NCBI GenBank assembly: GCA_020639115.1
Contig: JACKHG010000002.1
Coordinates: 570,915-634,914 of the forward strand
Origin: Phycisphaerales bacterium
GTDB taxonomy: Bacteria > Planctomycetota > Phycisphaerae > UBA1845
DNA length: 64,000 nt
Direction of reading: 5' to 3'
The notes under the pieces are model-generated. The model saw only the letters and a list, made by a program, of their open reading frames with translations. It was not told the origin of the DNA and searched no databases. Made by a program: the position numbers and the translations under genes. The stretch's first letter is position 1. Each line of letters opens with the position of its first letter. Shown in pieces: positions 1-6,908 of the stretch.

Positions 1-1
1 C

Positions 2-874
2 GCGGTCATTCGCACCGAGGCCCGTCCGCGTGTGCGGCTGCTCGGGTGGCTCGCGTTTCCCGCGGTGTGTCTGCAGGGCGCGCTCGGCGGCTTCCGCGTC
101 AAAATCGTCTCCAGCGCCTGGCTGCAGGACCTGATCTTTACGCATCCCACGGGCCAGAAGGTCAACGATCTGCTCGTGCCGGTGGCGGTGGTGCACACCG
201 CGACCGCCCAGTCGCTTTTCTGCCTGATGGTGATTCTCGCGGTCGTGACCTCACGGCGCTGGCTGCGGATCGGACGCGTGCCCCCGACGTGCCTGGCGTG
301 CGGGTACAACCTCACCGGCCGCAACGATCAGCCGATGGTCTGCCCCGAGTGCGGGCAGGCGTCCGAGTTTGACGCACCGTTCGTCTCGTCGATGGCCCGC
401 AAGCTGCGCGGCATCGCCATCGCGACACTCGCGATCATCTTTCTGCAGATTCTGCTGGGTGCTGTGCGCCGTCACACCGACGGCACCATCGTGTTCCACC
501 TGATCGGCGCCGGCCTCGTCCTGCTCCACGTCGGCCTGCTCGCTCGCCGCGTGTTCGCGGGCTTCGCCAACGTGCCCGCGCTGGTCAAGCCGGTCATTTG
601 GATGCTGATGCTGACCGCGATCCAGGTCGTGCTCGGCGTAGCCTCCTGGGTGCTGACCTACGAAGCGATCGTGAAGTCGTGGGATCTGCCGAATATCCGC
701 GGCAGCGCCGAAGCCGCCAGTGCCGTGCTCACCGCGCACCTCGCGCTCGGGGCCGGCCTGTTTGCGCTCTGCACTGTGATCACCATGCGCAGTTTCCACA
801 ACGTTGCTTTGCCGGCGAGCGGCGAAGCCCTGGCGACCGACGCCCTGCCCGAAAGTGAGCCGTTGCCCGCATGA
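2..874 (+). CDS. ctaA: Heme A synthase CtaA/Cox15, 5'-truncated by window edge, with internal zinc ribbon
   Basis: Integral membrane enzyme that oxidises the heme O methyl group to make heme A for aa3-type oxidases. The frame is open to base 2, so the gene begins upstream; the visible 290 residues lack helix 1 and probably half of the first four-helix bundle. Seen: the helix-2-like QGALGGFRV, a His-bearing helix VHTATAQ, then a second bundle containing QILLGAVRRHTDG, FHLIGAGLVLLH, QVVLGVASW and a final HLALGAG helix, which fits the CtaA duplicated bundle with its His ligands. Between the two halves (bases about 290-352) sits a four-Cys ribbon, CLACGYNLTG followed by CPECG, placed in the predicted cytoplasmic loop. 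The stop codon overlaps the next start (ATGA), so it is co-translated with ctaB. Family assignment is firm; the role of the ribbon is unknown. Confidence 0.85.
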   Translation, partial: AVIRTEARPRVRLLGWLAFPAVCLQGALGGFRVKIVSSAWLQDLIFTHPTGQKVNDLLVPVAVVHTATAQSLFCLMVILAVVTSRRWLRIGRVPPTCLACGYNLTGRNDQPMVCPECGQASEFDAPFVSSMARKLRGIAIATLAIIFLQILLGAVRRHTDGTIVFHLIGAGLVLLHVGLLARRVFAGFANVPALVKPVIWMLMLTAIQVVLGVASWVLTYEAIVKSWDLPNIRGSAEAASAVLTAHLALGAGLFALCTVITMRSFHNVALPASGEALATDALPESEPLPA

Positions 875-1758
875 CCGCTCTGGCCCAGGCCATCCGCAGC
901 GCCACGCTCAACTGGCGAGCCCTCGTCGAGCTCGCCAAGCCGCGGCTGAGCGCGCTGGTGCTCTTCACCGCCCTGGTCGGCTATGCAGCCGGGGCCTCGG
1001 GCTCGATCGACGTCGCCTGCATGATTCACGTGCTGCTCGGCACCGCTCTCGTGGCCGCCGGGGCCAACGCCTTCAATCAGGTGATCGAACGCGACCTCGA
1101 CGGCCTGATGGAGCGCACGAAGACGCGTCCGCTTCCGACGCAGCGCGTCTCGACGGCGGAGGCCACGCGTTTCGCCGTTCTCGTGTCCGCGGCGGGGCTG
1201 CTCGAATTGCTCTTTGGCGTGAACCTGCTCACCGCGTTTCTGGGCGCCGTCGCGCTCACCGCCTACGTGCTGCTCTACACGCCGCTCAAGCGCATCACGG
1301 TGCACAACACGCTGGTGGGGGCCCTCGTCGGCGCCCTGCCGCCGCTGATGGGCTGGACCGCCGCCCGCGGCGCGCTCGAGCCGGGCGGATGGGCGCTCGC
1401 CGCCATCCTCTTCGTCTGGCAGTTGCCACACTTCTTCGCGATTTCGTGGATTTACCGGGCCGACTACCGCCGCGGCGGATATCGCATGCTCGGTGCGGTT
1501 GATGAGTCGGGAGCGCTGACCCGCCTGCAGGTCGCCATCCTAGCGTTGCTGCTCATTCCGGTGAGCCTGATGCCGACGGTGGTCGGCGTCGCGGGCCGCA
1601 CCTACTTCCACGTTGCACTCGTCCTCGGCGTCGCCTACTGGCTCACGTGCCTGTGGCCGCCGCGATTCAACCAGGATACCTGCGCCCGCCGCTCCTTCAT
1701 CGCCTCGATCATCTACCTGCCGACGCTGCTCGCGTTCCTCCTGATCGACAAGCTCTGA
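871..1758 (+). CDS. ctaB: Protoheme IX farnesyltransferase
   Basis: UbiA-type membrane prenyltransferase that converts heme B to heme O with farnesyl diphosphate, the step before CtaA. 295 residues, normal for the family. The first Asp-rich motif is clear: NAFNQVIERDLDGLMERT followed by KTRPLP. The conserved YTPLKR segment, the second polar loop around GWTAARG and WQLPHFFAISW are also present, spread over about eight or nine helices. The ATG sits inside the ctaA stop (ATGA overlap), so both heme A steps form one translational unit. The oxidase subunits that would use heme A are not in the window. Two palindromic repeats follow the stop codon. Confidence 0.95.
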   Translation: MTALAQAIRSATLNWRALVELAKPRLSALVLFTALVGYAAGASGSIDVACMIHVLLGTALVAAGANAFNQVIERDLDGLMERTKTRPLPTQRVSTAEATRFAVLVSAAGLLELLFGVNLLTAFLGAVALTAYVLLYTPLKRITVHNTLVGALVGALPPLMGWTAARGALEPGGWALAAILFVWQLPHFFAISWIYRADYRRGGYRMLGAVDESGALTRLQVAILALLLIPVSLMPTVVGVAGRTYFHVALVLGVAYWLTCLWPPRFNQDTCARRSFIASIIYLPTLLAFLLIDKL

Positions 1759-1780
1759 GTTTCTCCGAGCAAAGATGCCA

Positions 1781-1805
1781 GTGTGCCACTGTTCTTGAGC
1801 AGTGG
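1781..1805 (+). repeat. Palindromic element, copy 1 (family A)
   Basis: GTGTGCCACTG followed by TTCTTGAGCAGTGG: a 9-bp stem (one G-U-type pair if transcribed) around a two-base centre, 22 bases after the ctaB stop. Same family as the copies at 1825, 39709, 39752 and (degenerate) 47796. Confidence 0.75.
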
Positions 1806-1824
1806 AAGCCTGCTCAGACTCTCA

Positions 1825-1848
1825 GTGTGCCACCGCTCTTGAGCGGTG
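1825..1848 (+). repeat. Palindromic element, copy 2 (family A)
   Basis: Same element as copy 1, but the T-A stem pair is replaced by C-G on both arms (CCACCGCTC / GAGCGGTG), a compensatory change that keeps the stem perfect. Confidence 0.75.
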
Positions 1849-2007
1849 CCCCCGTGTGTGCGGGCCTCCAGCACACCGCGGCGCTCTGCGCCCGCGCAAA
1901 CAAGAGGGGGGACCCGGTGGCCCGAGTCCCCCCGGAATCGCCCGGCAAACGCGGCTGAGGTGCTGCGTTGTAGGGTGCAGGTTGCCGGGGCAATCGTCGC
2001 GCGAACG

Positions 2008-4539
2008 TCAATCCATGAACAGCATCTCGTCGTGGGAATATCCCAACATCTGGTAGTTGGGCACGGTGTGCACGACTGGCTCGAGCACCGGCATCCACGT
2101 CCCGCCGTTGAAGCCCAGGTCGTCCGCGGTCAGCCCCGTGCCCGCCAGCGCTTCCGCGCTGTCCGCCGCGTGGTAGGAGGCTTCACCCGCCGGGTTCATG
2201 TAGTTCACCACGATCGTGTTGTCGCTCTCGCGCACGAGCGTCGCGTTGCCGGTGATGTCCACGTTCGTGGTGCCCGCGACGACGTCCGTGTCCTCCACGC
2301 TCAGACCCTGGTCGATCAGCCCGCGGTAGTTGTAGTACCGCCAGCGATACACCGGGAACTCGAACGTCCCGAAGCCCGCGACCTCGCGCGGGACGGTCGT
2401 CGTCACCGGCACCGGGTGATCCATGATGCCGCCGGACGCGTGGCAGCTCGTGCAGGTCATGTTCGCGCCCAGTGCCTGCTCCTTGGGGCGCACGCCGTGT
2501 CCGCCGAGCGTCACGCCGTTGGAGAACGCGGGGTAGTTCGCGACGAGCTGCATGAAGGCCGGCTGCCGTTCCGCCGGCAGGCTGGCGGCCTGCATGGTCA
2601 GGAACATCTTGATCAGCGTGCCGTCCGGGACCTTCATGCTGACCAGGTCGTTGGCGGTGTCGAACTGCGGATACCACTGGTAATCCGCCGGCATGCCCAT
2701 CGCGCCGTTGAAGCCCTGGAACGCGCGCAGCCCGTTGTTGGCAGCCGCCAGCATGTCGAAGTAGTAGGGCGCACCCGCGTCGACGAAGCCGTCGCCGTTG
2801 GTGTCCCAAGCGGAGTTGCTGCCGACCGTGTAGCGCACGTACCCGTAGGTGGCTTTGTCGAACAGCACCATGTTCGGGAAAATCTGCATGAGGGCCATCG
2901 CCTGCCGGTCCGGGTCGGTCGACATGAAGTCGTTGAGCGTGACCTGCCGCGCGTCGTCCGGCGTGAGGTCGAGGAAGTCGAGGGCGGCGTAGATGTCCGC
3001 GTTGCTGCCCCCGGCCATGAAGCGGTACATGCTGTACGCGTTGTACTGGTACATGCCGTCCATCGCGGCGTTGCCCGCCATCATCCCGTCGAAGAACCGC
3101 GCATCGAACACCATGCCGTTGGCCATCGGCTTGAACGGGGTGATCTTCGCGCCCGGGCTGCCGCGCAGGGCCAGCGATTGGGCCAGGAACGACACCTGCC
3201 CGTTGAACCACATCAGCGTCGGGTCGGTGCGGTACGCCTCCCAGTCGCTGTTGACGTCCTCGTCGGTCCCGTCGTCCACGAAGTGGTCCGCGGAGATGTT
3301 CAGCGTGTCGAGCCCGTCGGCGTTGCGGCCGAACACGAGGTTGGCCCCGTGGCCCCACAGCGCGTAGGTGATGCCCGACGTCTTGGGAATATGGCAGGTC
3401 TCGCACGCCATCGCCGTCAGGTGGGCGGACGTGTGGTAGAGCGGATTCAGGTCGTCCGTGTTGTGACAGGTCAGGCAGTTCAGTTCGTTTGCCGCGGATC
3501 CGGTGGGGTAATCCGAGGCCATCAGGTCGCCGCCGACCGAATCGCCGCGCCGGAACTTGTGATGCGCCGACGTGTGGCACGCGACGCAGTGCCGATCCTC
3601 GCCGCCGCCCAGCGCCGCGACCGCCTCCGACGTCGCATGCGCGTCGTGCCCCGCGCGGAAGAGCGTGCCCCGCTTGTACCCCGTGCGGGCGTGCTCGTGG
3701 CAGCGCAGGCACGTGTGGTCCGTAGTGGCGCCCACCGAGGCGACCGCGGCCTGGCTGCGATCCTGGGCCACCGTCGGCCACGGCGTCTCGGGCGTGCCGT
3801 CGCCGTCGCGATCCATCATCAGCGGCATGTCCGCGACGCCGTCGCCGTCGCTGTCGATCAGCGCATCCGGCTGACCGTCGCCGTCAAAATCGGTGTCGTC
3901 GCGTGCGACCCGCGCGTAGCCGATCGACGTCGGCGAGTGCGCGTTCTCCGGCGCGAAGTCCGCGACCCGCGCCGCACCCGTCGCCGGGTACGAACGGTAC
4001 GTCTCGGCGTGGCAGATCAGACAGTCCAGCCCGCCGTCCACGATCCGCGCGGCCTGTGTCTGTGCGTCCGCGAGGCCCATCTGGCCCAGCGAGCCCGCGA
4101 GCATCTGCTCCATCATCGGCAGGTACCGGCCGACGTGGCACTTGCCGCATTCGTCGAGCTGCACGTCGCTCACGAAGTTGATCAGCGACGTCGAAGCCGG
4201 CAGGCCGCAGGCCCGGTCGATCATCCCGTGGGCGCCGCCGCCAGGAAACAGCACGTTGTCGTTCCGCGCCGCCCACATGTAGTGCACGGAGCTCTTGAGT
4301 TCCGCCACGGCCTCCGTGTGGCAGCGGCTGCACACCTCGCCGGCGAGATCCTGCTGGACCTTCGCCTCCGCGACGCGCACGTCGCCGATCACGTACTCGC
4401 CCGTGGCCGGGTCGTACTGGAACTGGTGCACGTCCACCAAGTTGTCCTCTTCCTCGCCGGGCAGCGGCGCACAGCCCAAGGCCGTGATCATTCCAACGCC
4501 GACCGCAAGAGACAGCACCCATCCGCATCGCTTGAACAT
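2008..4539 (-). CDS. Secreted octaheme cytochrome c, probable lipoprotein
   Basis: 843 residues with eight CxxCH heme-binding motifs: CSRCH (about residue 70), CGKCH (131), CLICH (173), CLRCH (277), CVACH (318), CLTCH (355), CETCH (379) and CTSCH near residue 700. The ATG at 4539 is preceded by AGGGGGT and starts a signal sequence ending in a lipobox-like ITALGC (Cys23); a longer frame upstream has no such support. Residues about 215-250 carry Asp-rich DxDGDG repeats of the thrombospondin-type-3 kind, probable calcium sites, set between hemes 3 and 4. The large heme-free stretch between hemes 7 and 8 is unusual. It resembles multiheme electron-transfer or reductase proteins; unlike octaheme tetrathionate reductase, no CxxCK motif is seen. 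Substrate unknown. Convergent with ctaB. Confidence 0.85.
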   Translation of the reverse strand: MFKRCGWVLSLAVGVGMITALGCAPLPGEEEDNLVDVHQFQYDPATGEYVIGDVRVAEAKVQQDLAGEVCSRCHTEAVAELKSSVHYMWAARNDNVLFPGGGAHGMIDRACGLPASTSLINFVSDVQLDECGKCHVGRYLPMMEQMLAGSLGQMGLADAQTQAARIVDGGLDCLICHAETYRSYPATGAARVADFAPENAHSPTSIGYARVARDDTDFDGDGQPDALIDSDGDGVADMPLMMDRDGDGTPETPWPTVAQDRSQAAVASVGATTDHTCLRCHEHARTGYKRGTLFRAGHDAHATSEAVAALGGGEDRHCVACHTSAHHKFRRGDSVGGDLMASDYPTGSAANELNCLTCHNTDDLNPLYHTSAHLTAMACETCHIPKTSGITYALWGHGANLVFGRNADGLDTLNISADHFVDDGTDEDVNSDWEAYRTDPTLMWFNGQVSFLAQSLALRGSPGAKITPFKPMANGMVFDARFFDGMMAGNAAMDGMYQYNAYSMYRFMAGGSNADIYAALDFLDLTPDDARQVTLNDFMSTDPDRQAMALMQIFPNMVLFDKATYGYVRYTVGSNSAWDTNGDGFVDAGAPYYFDMLAAANNGLRAFQGFNGAMGMPADYQWYPQFDTANDLVSMKVPDGTLIKMFLTMQAASLPAERQPAFMQLVANYPAFSNGVTLGGHGVRPKEQALGANMTCTSCHASGGIMDHPVPVTTTVPREVAGFGTFEFPVYRWRYYNYRGLIDQGLSVEDTDVVAGTTNVDITGNATLVRESDNTIVVNYMNPAGEASYHAADSAEALAGTGLTADDLGFNGGTWMPVLEPVVHTVPNYQMLGYSHDEMLFMD

Positions 4540-4940
4540 GGCAGTAACCCCCTGAAGTGGTCCGCAGGTCGCGGCAAACATGATTTTGGTTCTCGGGCTG
4601 GACGCGTGCGCAGCGCGGCGCATCAGCCGCGCATGGCGCCGCCCAATCCTAGCGCTGCGTGCGAAATCGGCCGGTGGTGAATTCGGGTTTTTTCAACGGA
4701 GAGTCGGCGTGATTCACGGGCAATTCCCCCGTGCCGGTGAGGAATCTCCTCTGCAGCGGGGAGGCGCGACGGCCCGGCGGCCAGTGACCGGAAAACCGGC
4801 CCGACCCGGCCCGGCTTCCGCGGGGCTCGCCCGCGCTCCCGCCGGATGGTCGCGTCGGCCCGCACGAGACGCTAAAATCGACCCAACGCCTGTACCGGCT
4901 CGACCACCGCCGCGTGCGGGCGACCCGGGGGAAGTGCTGT
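4540..4940. other. Intergenic region between divergent genes
   Basis: About 400 bases with no convincing gene. It must hold the promoters of the octaheme cytochrome (leftward) and the PAS-LuxR regulator (rightward). A TAAAAT at 4873-4878 could be a rightward -10, but I see no matching -35. Confidence 0.5.
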
Positions 4941-5627
4941 ATGTCCGAATGCCCGTCCACCGACTTCGGCTGCCCGCCGGACCACAACTGCCCGAGCGAG
5001 TGCTTCATCGGCCAGGCGCTCGACGGCCTCTGCGTCGGCTTCGTGCTCACCACCGCCGCCGGCGAGATCCTCTGGTGCAACCGGGCAGCCGCCCGCGCTC
5101 TCGCCATCGATCCGCAGTCAGCCCAGGCCAAGCCGCTGACCGACGTCCTCGCCGACGAGAACCTCCGCCGCCTCTGGCTCGACGCCCTGAACTGCGACCA
5201 GACGCTGATGTGCGCAGCCTCCGTGACCGCGCCGCGCCCGCTCGAACTCAAGATCAACTTCACGCACTGGGGCAACGCCGGAACCGGCCAGCACGGCCGG
5301 GCCATGCTCTTCTGTGATGTGACTCAGGAGCGCCAGGTGCAACTCGAGATGTCGCAGGCCATCGCCTCGCGCCTGATCGACTTCATGGAGGACCGGTTGC
5401 CCGCTCCGGAGACCAGCGACGTCGCCGAGGCGATCGCCCAGCTCACCCGCAAGGAGCAGCAGGCTCTCGCCTGCCTCGGTCGCGGTTGCAACAACGACGC
5501 CATCGCCGCGGAACTCGGCGTCTCCACCTCCACCGTGCGTTCTCACCTCAAGAGCGCCTACCGCAAGCTCGGCCTGCAGAGCCGCGCGGAAGCCGTCAGC
5601 TTCGCGGCCCGTTGCGGGCTGGTCTAG
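4941..5627 (+). CDS. PAS-domain LuxR-family transcriptional regulator
   Basis: 228 residues starting at ATG 4941, preceded by GGGGGAAG. The N-terminus holds a Cys-rich stretch (several Cys within the first 25 residues), then a PAS-like fold (LDGLCVGFVLTTAAGEILWC, NRAAARALAI). The C-terminal 60 residues are a LuxR/GerE helix-turn-helix: LTRKEQQALACLGRG, IAAELGVSTSTVRSHLKSAY. A soluble one-component regulator or an orphan response partner is likely; no receiver domain is present. The signal sensed is unknown; the N-terminal cysteines may bind metal or respond to redox. Its divergent position beside the octaheme cytochrome makes that gene a candidate target, which is inference only. Confidence 0.8.
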   Translation: MSECPSTDFGCPPDHNCPSECFIGQALDGLCVGFVLTTAAGEILWCNRAAARALAIDPQSAQAKPLTDVLADENLRRLWLDALNCDQTLMCAASVTAPRPLELKINFTHWGNAGTGQHGRAMLFCDVTQERQVQLEMSQAIASRLIDFMEDRLPAPETSDVAEAIAQLTRKEQQALACLGRGCNNDAIAAELGVSTSTVRSHLKSAYRKLGLQSRAEAVSFAARCGLV

Positions 5628-5639
5628 AGCAAGCTCTAG
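5624..5639. terminator. Short hairpin between convergent genes
   Basis: CTAGAG-CAAG-CTCTAG, a 6-bp perfect stem overlapping the stop codon of the LuxR-type regulator and lying between two convergent genes. There is no T-run, so a terminator role is only suggested. Confidence 0.3.
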
Positions 5640-5675
5640 TCTCGGTGATTGCCAGCTCGACGACGGACGCGCGGG

Positions 5676-5867
5676 TCACTGCGCGTTCTCGGGACCGGGT
5701 GTCGGCTCGGCGTCCGGCGTTTCGTCGGCTGGAGCAGGAGTCGCCGGCAGTCCGGCTGCCCGCCGCTCGCGTTTCAAGGCCGCTTTTTCCGCTTTGCGCC
5801 GCTCGCGCTGTCGTTTCTGTTGCTCGCGGTCGCGCTTCTGCACGGAGGAGCGTTGTTTCTTGGCCAT
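5676..5867 (-). CDS. Small basic coiled-coil-like protein of unknown function
   Basis: 63 residues starting at ATG 5867 (MAKKQRSSVQ). The first 40 residues are almost entirely Arg, Lys, Glu, Gln and Ala and should form a highly charged helix; the last 23 are a Pro/Ala/Glu-rich tail. No domain recognised. It lies just downstream of the RRM gene on the same strand and is convergent with the LuxR-type gene. The basic helix might contact nucleic acid. The reading is supported by codon pattern and position, not by a family match. Confidence 0.5.
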   Translation of the reverse strand: MAKKQRSSVQKRDREQQKRQRERRKAEKAALKRERRAAGLPATPAPADETPDAEPTPGPENAQ

Positions 5868-5991
5868 GGTATCACCTGACTTCCGGGCGAACGGCATCAC
5901 GTCGCCGCCGGGCGCGGTTGCGGGGGGATCGACGAAAAAAGGAGGCCACCGGCGTGACCTGGTGGCCTCCCACTGCTCGAGAGAAGGTGGG

Positions 5992-6285
5992 TCAGTAGCG
6001 ATCGCGCCGACCACCGCCGCCGCCACCGCTGCGCGGGGCGCGCGGCTTGGCTTCGTTGACGGTCAGCGCCCGTTCGCCGTGCTGCTTGCCGTTCAGCGCA
6101 TTGATTGCGTTCTGGGCGTCGGCATCCGATTCCATCTCGACGAATCCAAAGCCCTTGCTCCGGCCCGTGTCGCGGTCGCTGATCACTTCCGCGCTCAGCA
6201 CGGTCCCGTGCTCAGCCAGCAGCGACTCCAGATCCGAACTGCTTACGTCATAACTGAGATTTCCCACATACAGTTTCTTGCCCAT
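5992..6285 (-). CDS. Single-RRM, glycine-rich RNA-binding protein
   Basis: 97 residues. The ATG at 6285 follows AGGAGA at ideal spacing. One RNA recognition motif fills residues 3-80, with RNP2 (LYVGNLSY) and RNP1 (KGFGFVEM) intact, including the aromatic residues that stack on RNA bases. A short RSGGGGGGRRDRY tail follows. This matches the cyanobacterial/planctomycete Rbp type, often cold-induced RNA chaperones. Over 600 bases without a clear gene lie upstream, so a long 5' leader (common for cold-regulated genes) is possible. The product is firm; the mode of regulation is inferred. Confidence 0.95.
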   Translation of the reverse strand: MGKKLYVGNLSYDVSSSDLESLLAEHGTVLSAEVISDRDTGRSKGFGFVEMESDADAQNAINALNGKQHGERALTVNEAKPRAPRSGGGGGGRRDRY

Positions 6286-6908
6286 CGCGTTCTCCTGTCG
6301 ATGGCGATCCGACCCAATTGATAGGCTTTCAGGGTCGCGGTTGAAAGCGGCCGTAAGTTCCGGCCGGGAAGGTGGGAGCACGATCCAGGCGATGCGCGGG
6401 CCTTGATGACCCCAAAGGGGGAGGCGCCTCGTTCGACGAACCAACCGGCAACACTGTAGCCGACGCGGCCCGGCGCGTCCAAGCGCACAAAATCGCCACG
6501 CCGGATCGGGGCGACGCGCATCCGCTGGGGCGGCGTGCGGCGAAATTGTATTTCCACGAGGAATCGCCGGTGGCGCTGCCGCCAGTGTCGTTTGTACTGC
6601 TGCTCGACGCGACTGACTCCGGCGCAAATTGCTGCTTCTATTTCGCCTCGGACCTTCATCAAACCCAAGGCGCGAGCCAAGATGCCACGTGGTGCGAACG
6701 CATCGACGATGCCATTGCTGATCGGCCGGACCCTCGTCCGGTAATGCCAAGCCTGCATCGCTGCGCCGGGACTTGCAGCCCGCACACTTGAATTCGCGTT
6801 TGCCCGCTTCAAAGATGAATCGTACAGGGGCCACTCACATCAGCAGACCGGTCGTCGCGACCGGTGCAGGGGCAAAGGCTGCAAGCGCAGCCAGGGGGAG
6901 AGGAAACC
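6286..6908. other. Long gene-poor leader between rbp-like gene and tadG-like gene
   Basis: 620 bases containing the divergent control regions of the RRM protein and the vWA protein. Frames through it have poor codon character. The only coding-like trace is a short DUF2294-like fragment on the minus strand (6594-6659). The stretch 6770-6834, read on the minus strand, encodes a CxxC motif (EFKCAGCKSR) but no recognisable gene. Confidence 0.5.
6594..6659 (-). pseudogene. Possible remnant of a DUF2294-family gene
   Basis: Twenty-two codons from ATG 6659 read MKVRGEIEAAICAGVSRVEQ then QY, resembling from memory the amino-terminus of DUF2294 proteins (M-K-x-R-G-E-I-E-A-x-I-C-x-G-x-x-R). The match then breaks off into basic low-quality sequence, and none of the three frames restores the expected YMGRGP continuation. 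Either a decayed gene start or chance. Confidence 0.25.

Noticed and set aside
1846..4680. Plus-strand open frame of about 940 codons over the octaheme cytochrome
   Set aside because: Antisense shadow; the minus strand has eight heme motifs, a signal sequence and a ribosome site.
6243..6812. A 189-residue minus-strand gene upstream of the RRM gene
   Set aside because: Its 3' part overlaps the RRM gene in another frame and the protein is basic low-quality sequence. Only the short DUF2294-like patch was kept, as a possible relic.
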